From: Durusdinium trenchii
Taxonomy: Eukaryota > Sar > Dinophyceae > Suessiales > Symbiodiniaceae
Assembly: GCA_963970005.1 (NCBI GenBank)
Contig: CAXAMN010018702.1
Coordinates: 30,555-94,554 of the forward strand
Length of the DNA: 64,000 bases
Reading direction: 5' to 3'
Shown: positions 11,721 to 23,100 of the stretch, piece after piece
How positions within the stretch are numbered: the first letter of the stretch is position 1
How the letters are laid out: every line of letters begins with the position of its first letter
The notes under the pieces: model-generated
What the model saw: only the letters and a program-made list of their open reading frames with translations
What the model was told of the DNA's origin: nothing
Database searches by the model: none
Program-made: the position numbers and the translations under genes

Positions 11721-14700
11721 TCACCCCCGTTTGCGGCCCTTGGGCTTAGGGGCGGCTGCTTCAGGCGGCTCAGCTTTGCTGCGCTTCTTAGCCGCAGCCT
11801 TTTTCTTCACATCCGGGTCAGGTGCACTCCTTAGATTCAAGGTAAATGCTGGGGGATAGGAAAAAGTATTTCTGGGGCTTGGGGGAAAATGTGTCCCCAC
11901 AAAACACCAATGATGCGCCTCCCCAAATCACCCATGAAAAATTGCCAAAATTTGATTGTGTAGTCACTGTTGTCTGTGTAAAAAATCGGTTTCTCAAAAC
12001 CACTGAAATCATCACCAATTATACAATTGGAGTTCTGTGGTAAAGGTATGCCTCTCCAAATAACAAACAACACAAATTGAACCCTTGCTCCCCAAATCGC
12101 CAATGAAAAAACAAGAACAATTACAGAATGCTGGCAACTTGGAAATAAACGCTTCGAGTACAAACTAGCATCTGTTTCGGTTTCTTCCCAAAGTCTTCAA
12201 ACCGACTGCGAAGGGCCGCTGGGAAGTCCTTTGGTGAAATGCCAAAGGTCTTGGCAATCGTAGATGCGACCTTTCTGGCGCTTGCCAGCTGTTCCTCTGG
12301 CTTCGCATCCTGGCCCAACACCAAGCACTGCGTCGCCCCCAAGCAGCTCACAACGTTGGCAATGTTGCGCTGGATGTCCTGTCCAGTTTTGCAAGTCCAG
12401 CCAAATTAAAATGGAAATTAATGGCATGGCGGCATGGCCGTAACAGATTGCTTTACAGTTTTGGCCTTAAACCTCAGGTATGTTGTTACCCCCGAGCCTC
12501 CATCGACTCTTTGCAACTCGCCATGACCTGGAAAATGCCTGAATCTTCTGGCTTCATGGCGAGAGCTGTCTGAAAGTAGTTCAAGAATTCATGAAGGCCA
12601 CCATGAAAGTCCACAAGGACTTGGATCTCCTTTTCACGCTCATGCTCTCCCTCTTGCGACATCATCCACAGGACATCGTCCAACTTCCACACTTCAGCCG
12701 CAGCCAAAATTGGCCTGGGAATGAAGGAGCACAGGATCGAGAGTGGAGTTGTAAAAGAAACATCTGATGGAATCATTGGAACCAAACACACTTTGATTAA
12801 AACAATCGAGTCAACCTCCTGTCTTGCATTTGTTTTCTTTCACCCCTCCTGTACTTTTCCAACGTCTGAAGTATTGGCTTTGCAGAGTCCTTCAACTTGG
12901 TGATAACCTTGTTAATGTTGCGCTCAACAGCTTCCACAAATGTCTGGGTCTTCGAGACTTCCTCCGGGAAGAGGGCTTGCAAAGACTGTGAGGACAAACT
13001 CTTGATTGTCACCAAAGACTTGGTGCGAACAGTTAGCTCGCTCACATCCGTGGTCGTGGTTTCCGGAACTTTCAACTCCTTCAGAAAGGAAGCCTGCGCG
13101 ATGACAGAGCTGAAGGACTTCAGGGATGCAGGTAGGCTCTTGCAGGAATTGAGGTACGCCCAACCACCATCAGGGCCCTTGTCCTTGACAGTGCTCTGGA
13201 TCCATTTGGAGGCTTCTGCGGCAAATCGTTCAACAAAGCGGGCATGGGCTTTTGAGAATGCTGCATGCCATAGGTCTGAATTCTCAGCTGACAGGCTCTT
13301 GACTTTGACCGCCAGCTTGTCCAGTGCATGTTGAAAAGTGCAACAACACTCCAAGGTGATTGAACCCTCGTCTGGACATGCCATGTGGAAATCGTAGAGG
13401 GCCTTGGCCACATCACGCAACATTGTTTTGCTCTGGCATCCCAGAACATTGCAGCGAACGTCGCCTGCCAAGGTTTTTGGACACTGTAAGTTCACACTTC
13501 AGAGCCCCAACAATTACAATTAAAATACACCCCAACAATTGATTGAGACTGTTGAGACAACATCCGCACCTTCCACCATCAAGAAGAGGAGGTACTGCTT
13601 GAGACTCAATTCAAGAATCACCGGCTCTCGAGCATTGTCAGTGGGTTTGGGATATGGTGTCGAGACCATCTGCTCAACCACTGCCAATTGATTTGCACCC
13701 CAGAGAGACTCAAGAAAAGCCCCAAAGGAGTTTGAACTGAAGTAGCTTCCATCGACAATCTTCTGAACCTTGCCCACGCTTACCCTGAGCAACTCTGCCT
13801 TGGCCTTGCCTGTTGGATCATCTGATGCCTCGCAAACAGCCATGACCCTGCAGCAGCCTGCTGAATTTTTGATCTCCTCAAAGATTTGGTCAACCGTGTC
13901 TGTGACACCTGCCTCAAGTAGGCTGTTAAGCTTGTCCATGTGCGCCAGCATGCGATCAGCATCTTTGACAGCTGCTTCCCGAACCACGGCACTCATGGAC
14001 TTCTCAACCACTTTCTGCCAAAGATTCCTGGAGGCGACCCTATTCTACCAATTTACTGCAGGCTAGACAAATGCAACAAATGAAGTCAAATATGAGGGGT
14101 CCTTAATGCCATGCTAGCACGAAGCGACAGGTTGACTCGAGGTGAGCAGCTGTTGGACAAGGAGACCACTGTCTTGAAGCCTTCAATGAGATCCACTGTC
14201 AAATCCCCCGTGTTCTCCTCAACGAGAGTCATTGCAAGAAACTTGTGCAAATCCACCACCACTCGTGGGCTGAAGCCGCAAGCATCAGTTGCATGCAACT
14301 GATCTGTGAGAGGCATCTCACTGCATGTCCTGGGGCATCAGGGCAAAGCAAATTTCTTGAAGATTACATTGAACACGCTTTGTTTTTCTCCGACGTGGAA
14401 AGTAGAAGGACGTGACTTGTTAGACAAATCTGGCCTGGCATACTGTGGGTTCCACAGCTTCTGTGGGATGGAGCTGAGAAAGCAGGTCAAGGACTCCTCT
14501 GGCACAGTCTTCAATTTGTCCACCCATGAAAACCACAGGGTGTGTTGAAGCCGCAGCAAATCCGCAAGACTCAGCCGGCAATTCTTCTGGAGGTGCAAAG
14601 CGTGCAGTGTCAGGCCAGTGCATGTTTGATCCGCAACGGACAGAAAGTCAAAGAAGCCTACCGTTGGATCTCCAGTAACTTCCTGGTGCGCTGGCACACA

Positions 14701-16744
14701 CTGATAAAATAACCAATATAAATAACCTGGACCTAAACTAAACTATAAACATTGAAGTCGTTGAAGCTGAAATAAAGAATTTCGTTTCTTCAAGGGCCAG
14801 TCCTCCAACAGTTTGCGGGCAATGTCAGACAGCATGGCGTTCAAGCAATCTGCCGGCAACTTCGCGATGTCCTCAATAGAGCGCTGGTCAATCAGTGGGA
14901 GAGTCGAAGGCAGCTTGTCCATCTGAATGTGAGAAAACAACTGTCGCGAGTTCTCCACTTTCTCAGCCAGTGCAGAAAGCTGTTTGGACAGATCCCCTGC
15001 AGAATGTGGTCCCACCTGGTCAAGCTTTGATGAGGCCTCCATAGCCTTGTGGATCCGGTTCTCAATGTCCTTTTCTTTGATAGTCCCCTGCCAAATGGCA
15101 CAAGAGGAAATCTGTTCCAAGGACATCAGTGCGGCTTTGCCCTTGGAGATCAATTTGTCGTTCTTCTCAGCGTCTTTGGCTTTCTGTTTTGGCTTTGGGG
15201 CCGAAGTCTGGTTCTTCTTGGAGCCTCCAAACCCAAACTCAGATGATGACTCAGACTGCTCTCCCTCGGAAAGCACCTCGGCCGCATCATCTTCCATCAC
15301 AGCTGGTCCGTTGAGAGCCTCGTCGACCTTCTCCTTTCCAAGGGTGGTGGATTCAACAATCGTAACAAGTCCAACCAGTCACTACAAACGTCTACAAGGT
15401 CTTTGGAACTTAAAAAACACAACACAACCTTTACTCTCCTGCCTGCGTGTTCATGTTGGGCTTCAATGATGCAGACTCTCGTTCATGATGTGCATCGCGA
15501 GCACTGGAAGCTTCAAACTCACTCCGCTTCACAGCAGCTGAAGCCAGCTTCGCCCCAACTCTCACCTTCCGCTTCTTGTTGTCTGGGAGAATGATAACGC
15601 CTTCAATTCCTCTGTCGTCCTGGTTTGGGTTGGGTGTCAAGATGGTTTTCAAAACATAGAAATTAACAAAAACGTCTAAAATAGTCTATTGTGATACTTG
15701 TTGTAAAACAAATTATAGCTGGTTCTCCCGATTCCAGTCCTGGCTCACTTCCAATCCCTTCTCCTCAGAGATTTGTATGGCAACAAATGATTGTATCACG
15801 TCCCGTCTATCTGCAAAGATAAATGAAACACGCAAAACATTAGAAATCAATGATTGGGAGGGCGAGTGGCATTTACCACCCATCCCTTCTTGGCTGCTGC
15901 AGTTTTGTACCGTTTCTTGACGTCCGGTGTGGCATGCTCAGCAAAGAAATCATCAATGCTCATCCACTCCCCCTCCTGGTAAGTTCAAAAGAGGTGTCCT
16001 CAAAAACATAATTGCCCTCCAGAAAAGCCTGCTATGTATATTGCAATCCTTGGAAAAAAATGAAAGACACTGAAAGGCTGTCAAACCGTATCTTCCGAGC
16101 CACCTCGAAGAAGTCAACATATGACTCTTTGCGACGCTCTGTGTAAAGCTTCACGTCTATGGATTCATGCCGTGGGCGCGCTTTTGGGTTCAGACATACT
16201 GTTTGCACATGCCGGCGTCTTAGAGCCATGAACCTGAGATGATACAGGGCACAAATCAAATCCAAGGTCCCCTACCTACTCAACATCACACTCACATACC
16301 CTCAGCCCCTTGAAACAAAACTTGCAGAGTGATGGACTGAAGCAAATCTCAAGCAACTTGGTGAAGATCGCTGCTATGGTGAACAGGATTTTCAAGAACT
16401 CTGCAACCGTCATCTTCCCAAAGCTCCCTCGCTTACAATAGAAGCAGACACAGCAAAGCGCACGTTCGTTTGGCTTGCTACAAACAACCAGCTTTGGATG
16501 ATTCGGAGGCGCATCCTAGCAGGCAAAGAAAGCACGCTGTCCAAATCTAGTTTACTGCAGCACTAGATCTGGATCTAAAAAAACAGTTTCTCCAATTTTT
16601 CTCCAGAGTCCTGTCCTTATCCTGCGTTCCAAACTGCTGTTTGCAAGCTGGACATGTTCCCTCTTCCCAAGGGATGTCCACGTCCCCTGCTTCTTCCTCA
16701 GGAGCGTCAGGAGGAGCGACACCATCACCTTTGTCACAGCTCAT
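11721..16744 (-). CDS. large multi-exon protein, Cys-rich N-terminus and basic tail, function unknown
   Basis: I do not recognise the family. Exons on the minus strand, in order: 16744 to about 16580; 16515-16300; 16233-16087; 15975-15877; about 15812-15738; 15619-15435; about 15380-14750; 14700-14350; 14320 to about 14117; 14027-13570; 13483-12855; 12714-12490; 12378-12125; and 11829-11721. The start is chosen at ATG 16744 (MSCDKGDGV), which opens an acidic segment. The first two exons carry cysteine pairs (CPAC, CCVCFYC, CKFC) that suggest zinc binding. The middle is long, mostly helical-looking and without known motifs. The last exon is lysine/alanine/proline-rich (KKKAAAKKRSKAEPPEAAAP) and ends GRKRG, like a nuclear localisation or DNA-binding tail. 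The total is roughly 1,200-1,300 residues. It lies 393 bp downstream of the DNA methyltransferase gene on the same strand, so the two could be parts of one larger element. Confidence 0.65.
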
Positions 16745-17137
16745 CTCACAAGGCAAGAAGTTGACGATCAGCGGTCACAGCCTTCTCCAAGCCCAAGTGC
16801 AACACGAGCCAAAATCTGTCACATGACATGAACAAAAATGCACTTGAACAGCCCCATCAACAAGAGCTCAACCACCAAGAGCGAGTTCCACAACAACAGG
16901 GCGCACGCAGCAACTACAATTCAACAGGCAACTAGTCTGGGTCACTGGAACGTGGGTGCGGCGGATGACGACTGCGATATCGGGAAAGCAACTTTGCCAT
17001 AGCATACCCCAATCACATCAGTCAAATGCTGATACTACCCCTATGTGCTGAAGCCACGAGTCATCTCAGTCCAATGGCCAGCGGAACAATGATTCAAAAT
17101 TCTAAGCTTCCAGAGCGCGGCGGAAACACTAGACACT
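16745..17137. other. intergenic spacer between two minus-strand genes
   Basis: 393 bases separate the TGA of the methyltransferase gene from the chosen ATG of the next gene. No exon with convincing borders is seen. If the TGA at 17138 is avoided by splicing, this would instead be an intron. Confidence 0.4.
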
Positions 17138-20100
17138 TCAAAATTCATTTTGAACAGTGTCAGGAAAGGTCTCCACAAAAGCGTCACCTAACATGGAAGG
17201 GATTGTGTCTTCACCTTCTGGGTAGCGCAGCAAAGTCGCATCAGGCGTTTCCTCTTCTGTCAGGGCTTCCGCTGGATCACCAACAGGTGCAGGAATGCTG
17301 TCAGAAAAAGGATCAAACTGCCTGGAGAGCTTCGTTGCATCCAGGATGTCGTACAAGACTCCGTTCATGACTCCATGAAGGCTCGGCTCAGCAAACTGCT
17401 GATGAGCGACCAAAGCCGTCATCATCTCCACACCAATCCCGTGATTCTTGGCGAAAGGAGCACAGCATGAGGGATGAAGATCATACACACTGGCATTGTC
17501 AGACACCTGCCATGAAATGACGCAAGTTCCAATGTCAATGGTGTCTCCGCAGTTGGCGCAATGCTTGATCTTGTAAGCCTCTGTGTCAGGGCATACGCGC
17601 AGCACAAGGACAGCACCATCAGCCAGGTCCTCAGGCTCCACATCTGTGAGAGATGCAACAGACTGCTCCGCCTCTTCTGAAGGCAGCTCCCAAGAGTCAG
17701 ACTCCCCATCATCTTCTGAGATGACCTCGCTCTGATTGAGGGGTCCCAGGCGACGGAGAAGGAAGGTGGAGTTCTTTGGCAAGGGTCTTGCAGGTCGTCC
17801 ATCCCTCTGCGGCAGAACCATAGTCACAAGGGCAAAAATAACTGCACCTGCAGCAGGCACTGACCAAGCATCACCTTAGACAAAAGCGGTACTTTTCTGT
17901 TAGGGTACGGGTACAATATCTCAGAACAGCACCAACTTTAGTTCCAGTTGTACAGCACAACACAGCTTCTTTCTACTGCCCACGAGTTACCAGCAATCTG
18001 ATTCAAGTCTGTGTAAGAAAACCTGGCGTTCTGGAGATTTAGCCTCATAGGGCAGAAACCCTGTACTCCAAGCAGATCCTGAAAACAATGAAAATTGCAA
18101 CAAACAACAAATCCTCAGGTGACAGGTGTTTCAAGAAACGCTCACCTGCACATCATCTATTGTATTGTAAATGAAGCTTCAGAATGGAACAACTTCAAAG
18201 TCTCAATTGGTCCGTCCGTCCTCAGCTGACAGGAGAGTGCGGGAATGATAATCCCAAATCTTCACATGCGTGGTCAGAGCGGACAGACCTCCATAAGTTG
18301 ATACAGCGTGACGCCCGACTGAACCTGAGAGGCTTTGACAGTCAGAGTGAAACCCAAAAAGGTGTGTGTGTGTTCTTTCAGGAATGCAGGGTATAGTTTC
18401 TGTGCTTTTGCTAGGCCTTTAAGTTCTGCACGTGCGAGGTCCGCTGTGCAGAAGTTGTCTTCAGGATTCACACCCTTTGCCTTGGACAAATGTCTCATCT
18501 TGGAAACCTCTAAGTCTGAAAAAGATCTAAGCAAAAAACACTCGAAACCTTTGATAGGTCGTATCTTATCAACGTATTCTAGTCATAGTCGAAGCAAAGT
18601 CAGCGTGTAGTGTAAAAAGTCATAGTCAGAGAGAGTCATACATCGTCACATAGTCTATACGTTAACATAGTCGAGTCATCATCATCGTCGTCGTGTGACA
18701 GCAGTAGTCAGTAGTCTTATAGACTTAGACTTAGATCTTTTGGCGCTTCTGGCTTCTGATGAGAGTCGATCTGATAGAACACAAAGCTGACACAACTTTC
18801 TTCTTCTGAACCTCACGTCATTGACTCTATGATGTCTCTATGTTGTTTAATATGGTACGCTATGTTATGTTATATGTTATATAAGTTATGTATGTTAGTT
18901 ATGTAATATGATGTTTTTTTTTAACATGGGACCGTTTATATATAGTCCAGATCGGTTCCGAACGGTTCCGGACTATATATNNNNNNNNNNNNNNNNNNNN
19001 NNNNNNNNNNNNNNNNNNNNNNNNNNNNNNNNNNNNNNNNNNNNNNNNNNNNNNNNNNNNNNNNNNNNNNNNNNNNNNNNNNNNNNNNNNNNNNNNNNNN
19101 NNNNNNNNNNNNNNNNNNNNNNNNNNNNNNNNNNNNNNNNNNNNNNNNNNNNNNNNNNNNNNNNNNNNNNNNNNNNNNNNNNNNNNNNNNNNNNNNNNNN
19201 NNNNNNNNNNNNNNNNNNNNNNNNNNNNNNNNNNNNNNNNNNNNNNNNNNNNNNNNNNNNNNNNNNNNNNNNNNNNNNNNNNNNNNNNNNNNNNNNNNNN
19301 NNNNNNNNNNNNNNNNNNNNNNNNNNNNNNNNNNNNNNNNNNNNNNNNNNNNNNNNNNNNNNNNNNNNNNNNNNNNNNNNNNNNNNNNNNNNNNNNNNNN
19401 NNNNNNNNNNNNNNNNNNNNNNNNNNNNNNNNNNNNNNNNNNNNNNNNNNNNNNNNNNNNNNNNNNNNNNNNNNNNNNNNNNNNNNNNNNNNNNNNNNNN
19501 NNNNNNNNNNNNNNNNNNNNNNNNNNNNNNNNNNNNNNNNNNNNNNNNNNNNNNNNNNNNNNNNNNNNNNNNNNNNNNNNNNNNNNNNNNNNNNNNNNNN
19601 NNNNNNNNNNNNNNNNNNNNNNNNNNNNNNNNNNNNNNNNNNNNNNNNNNNNNNNNNNNNNNNNNNNNNNNNNNNNNNNNNNNNNNNNNNNNNNNNNNNN
19701 NNNNNNNNNNNNNNNNNNNNNNNNNNNNNNNNNNNNNNNNNNNNNNNNNNNNNNNNNNNNNNNNNNNNNNNNNNNNNNNNNNNTTCAAGAGAGCCTGCGT
19801 AAATGTGCCAGGATCTATATATAAAACCTGAGAGCCTGCGTAAATGTGCCAGGATCTATATATAAAAGGGCCTGCGTAATGGTCCCCAAGATCTATATCT
19901 AAAAAACTTAAAACCCAGGAAAGCAAATGCCCAAAAAGTGGCACAGCATGAACCTTTCCCCAAAAGGCATCTAAACGGGGATCTATTCTCCTGTCACCTG
20001 TCTATTTAGATTAGAGGGCAAATTACAAGCAAGTGCAATTCTGAATGATTAGTTGGCGTTGCCAATTTCAGTCCATGGAACCCAAATCCAAGCCCAAAAC

Positions 20101-23100
20101 CAACATCTGTTTTGACACCCTGGCCCTGACCCTATCCTTTGAAGGGCTTGGCAACGTGGGCTTCTGGTCCAAGGCAGTCTGAAGGGATGCCACATACGCT
20201 CGGACTTGCTGCAAACTAGCACGTTGCGTCAAAGCTGATGGAAGGGTCTCAGTGATCACGTGACTGAGACTGGTCATTTGCTCGGCATCCAACAACTCCG
20301 AGTCGACCATGATGATGTAGACTCTGTCTCGGGTTTGTGGGAGGCCATATCGGCTTGACCTCAACAAAATGACTGTGCTAAACCACCTACAATTCATGTC
20401 TCGATCGAAAGTGCTCACCGACTCCTTGATGGACACGCGCTTTCTCTCGTCTTTTGTCTCCTTCTCTCTCTCTCTCTCTTTGTCTATCTCTCTTTGTCCT
20501 GCAATCTGTTTATTTACTATTTAGTATTTCATTTCAATTCTGCTGAGTGTCTCAATCCTCAAAACTTCAACATGGTACCCAGGAATAAGGCGCAGCCCCA
20601 CAGGTTCGTCTTCTTGCCTGTCTTGCTCGAGCATGCCGTTGGGCATAAAGTCCAAGGGCGACTGCAAGGCAGGGAAAAAGGAAAGAAGAATCACTCAGAC
20701 TCACACAGTATCATTCGTTCGTGTCCCCAACCACACCTACCCACCCACCATCCAAACATCAAGCAATGGCAATGGCAATGGTGATTGACAGTAACAGCCG
20801 ACTTTTATTGTTGGAAGGTGCAGTAGCCTCTTCAGGTCAACTCTTGCTACTTCGCTTCTGCAAAGCTTCCAAAACCTTATTGGCCCAGGAAACAATCTCT
20901 GCGATGCTAGGCTGACTCTTTGAGTCTGCCATGCTACTGCGACTTTCCGACGAGGTATGTTTTGAAATGATCTCAGCAAGGCGTTTCTCTGCTGCTTCCA
21001 TGATGATGCCATTTTGAGACAAAAGGTAGTTCAACACACAGTGGGCATGGAGCCACCCATGCGGCCGAGCTCGAGAAAAGTAATAGCTAAACCGCACACT
21101 TCCCAATGCAATGTACTTCTTGCATGAGGTGCAAAGTGACCGGCCCGAAGGTGCAATGGCTGCGTCAAAAATCCCCAACTCCTTGGAAAAGTAGGAAGAG
21201 GTCAGGTGTGCAGGATTGCTTTCCGCCTTCTGTGCCACTTCATCACGGATCTCATCCGCTTCTAGAATTTCTCCTGCCACTTCGTTCATTCCCTTTTCTT
21301 CGTTGGCCACAGTTTCTGAGGGAGGAAAAACAATCTCAGACTCCTTGTTGATGTCATCATGGCCCTCACCTTCGTTAGAGGATGCCGAACTTGTTTTTTG
21401 GCCAGAATCAGAGTCAGAATCAAAGCCCTCGCCCAAGACAGTCAGAATGGTCCTCTTTTGAGGAGCTGTTTGTCCCTTACGCTTTCTTTTCGATGTCTGA
21501 AGATAACTCGGGATATTGGATTTCACTGCAGGCTTTCTCTCAATGACCAGCTTGGTTGTTGGTAAGCTGAACTGCACAATCTCTGAAACCGGGCTCACTC
21601 TCAAAGAGCCAAGTTCAGAATCATTGAAAGAGGCTTGACACTTCCAAGCCTCCACAAAAATTTGCTGCAGTTTGGTTTTGCGTCGGAGCATATTCAGAAA
21701 GACCTCGTGAGATGTTTGGATAGAAGCAAACCCGGCTGATGTCATCTCGTATCTGGCGTCTTGGTCTGTGATCCTAGCAGCAACCAGCATTTGCAACAAG
21801 GTCTTTTGAGCACTACTCCCAGAAAAAATCCATCTTGTTCTCCATGTTCCTCACTGGACAGCAAAATCAGATCCCCTGGCTGTATTTTGTGGCTCTGAAG
21901 GAAGTGAGAGAAGTTCTGGACCATACGCTTCACTGGCTCAAACTCTGGCTCTTTCTGACACAGGAAATGGAAGCAATGGCAATGCGGTTTCGCAATTGAA
22001 GCTTCATCCTCGTCTTGATCAGCCGGATCGGCTAGTACATCAACCGCCCTGTGTAAAGTCTCGTCCAAAAGCTTGGAGATGTCTTGGTCGGCTGTTAACA
22101 CATCAATCGCAGAGCTTTTGAGCGCACCACTACCTGGAACAGGTCTTTTTTCAACAGGTGTTAAAAACATCATGTGAACACAGCGCGAAACGGAAAAAGC
22201 CAAACAAAACAATAGATTGGACTCTGACAAGCAAAACATACTAATCTACGCACTGGCACTGTCTCCAATCTGTGTTGGAATGTCCCAAATCGGATGGGAT
22301 TGGAGTGAGCTCTCGTTCAGAAGAAGCCTCCGCGCAGAAATCTTTTTGGCAGCATTGCGGTAGACTCCGTGCTGCTCTCCTGCATGAGGACCCGCTGCAT
22401 TCTCAGCACATGTTGGCAAGGGTTTGCCAGCCAACTCATCAATCTGATTTTGCCGCCATTCAGCCTCAACAGTGTAGTCCTCTTTCTCCTCAGGTGTCAT
22501 GGCTCTCCACTTGCTCCCAAGCTCTCTCACCTTCTCTCGGTAGTTCTTTTTGTCCAATGTCAAGCCTTCCATCTGAGATCGTTGGAAGACATTCCATCCA
22601 CTCAACTTCCGAATCTTCCTAGTTTGAGCTTTCTGAATCCGCTGACTTCGTTCTGCAGGTGACTCTCTTGATGTCAAGGGCCGGCTCTTGGTTTCCTGGA
22701 AGGTGACAAGCAGTTGATTGAAACATGCTAAGCATTTTGAAGGTGTGAAAAAGACTGCCAAAGTCAAGCCACACTTGTTGTCAGGTCAGGTCAGGTCGTT
22801 ACTTCATTACCAGACCAAAATGAATGAACAATGAATTGAATGGATTCTGTCCCAGAAACCCAGCCAGTCCTTATTGGATGACACACCGGACATCTTGAGG
22901 ATGCCTGCAGAAACCTTCTTTGGCGGGAGTGCAGCTTGAGATGCTGCGCCCAAGCTCCAGGAATGTTGTCTGACTAAACTCTGGATCAACGTATTCTCAC
23001 TTGATGCACGAGGTGCCTTTGCATGTTGACTTCCACGACGGCTTATGATCCACTGTGTGATCCCGTTCTTTAACTCCACTGCATCAGATGTCAACGGACA

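Noticed and set aside
18908..19944. Open frames spanning the large gap on both strands
   Set aside because: They consist almost wholly of unknown residues from N. No real coding evidence.
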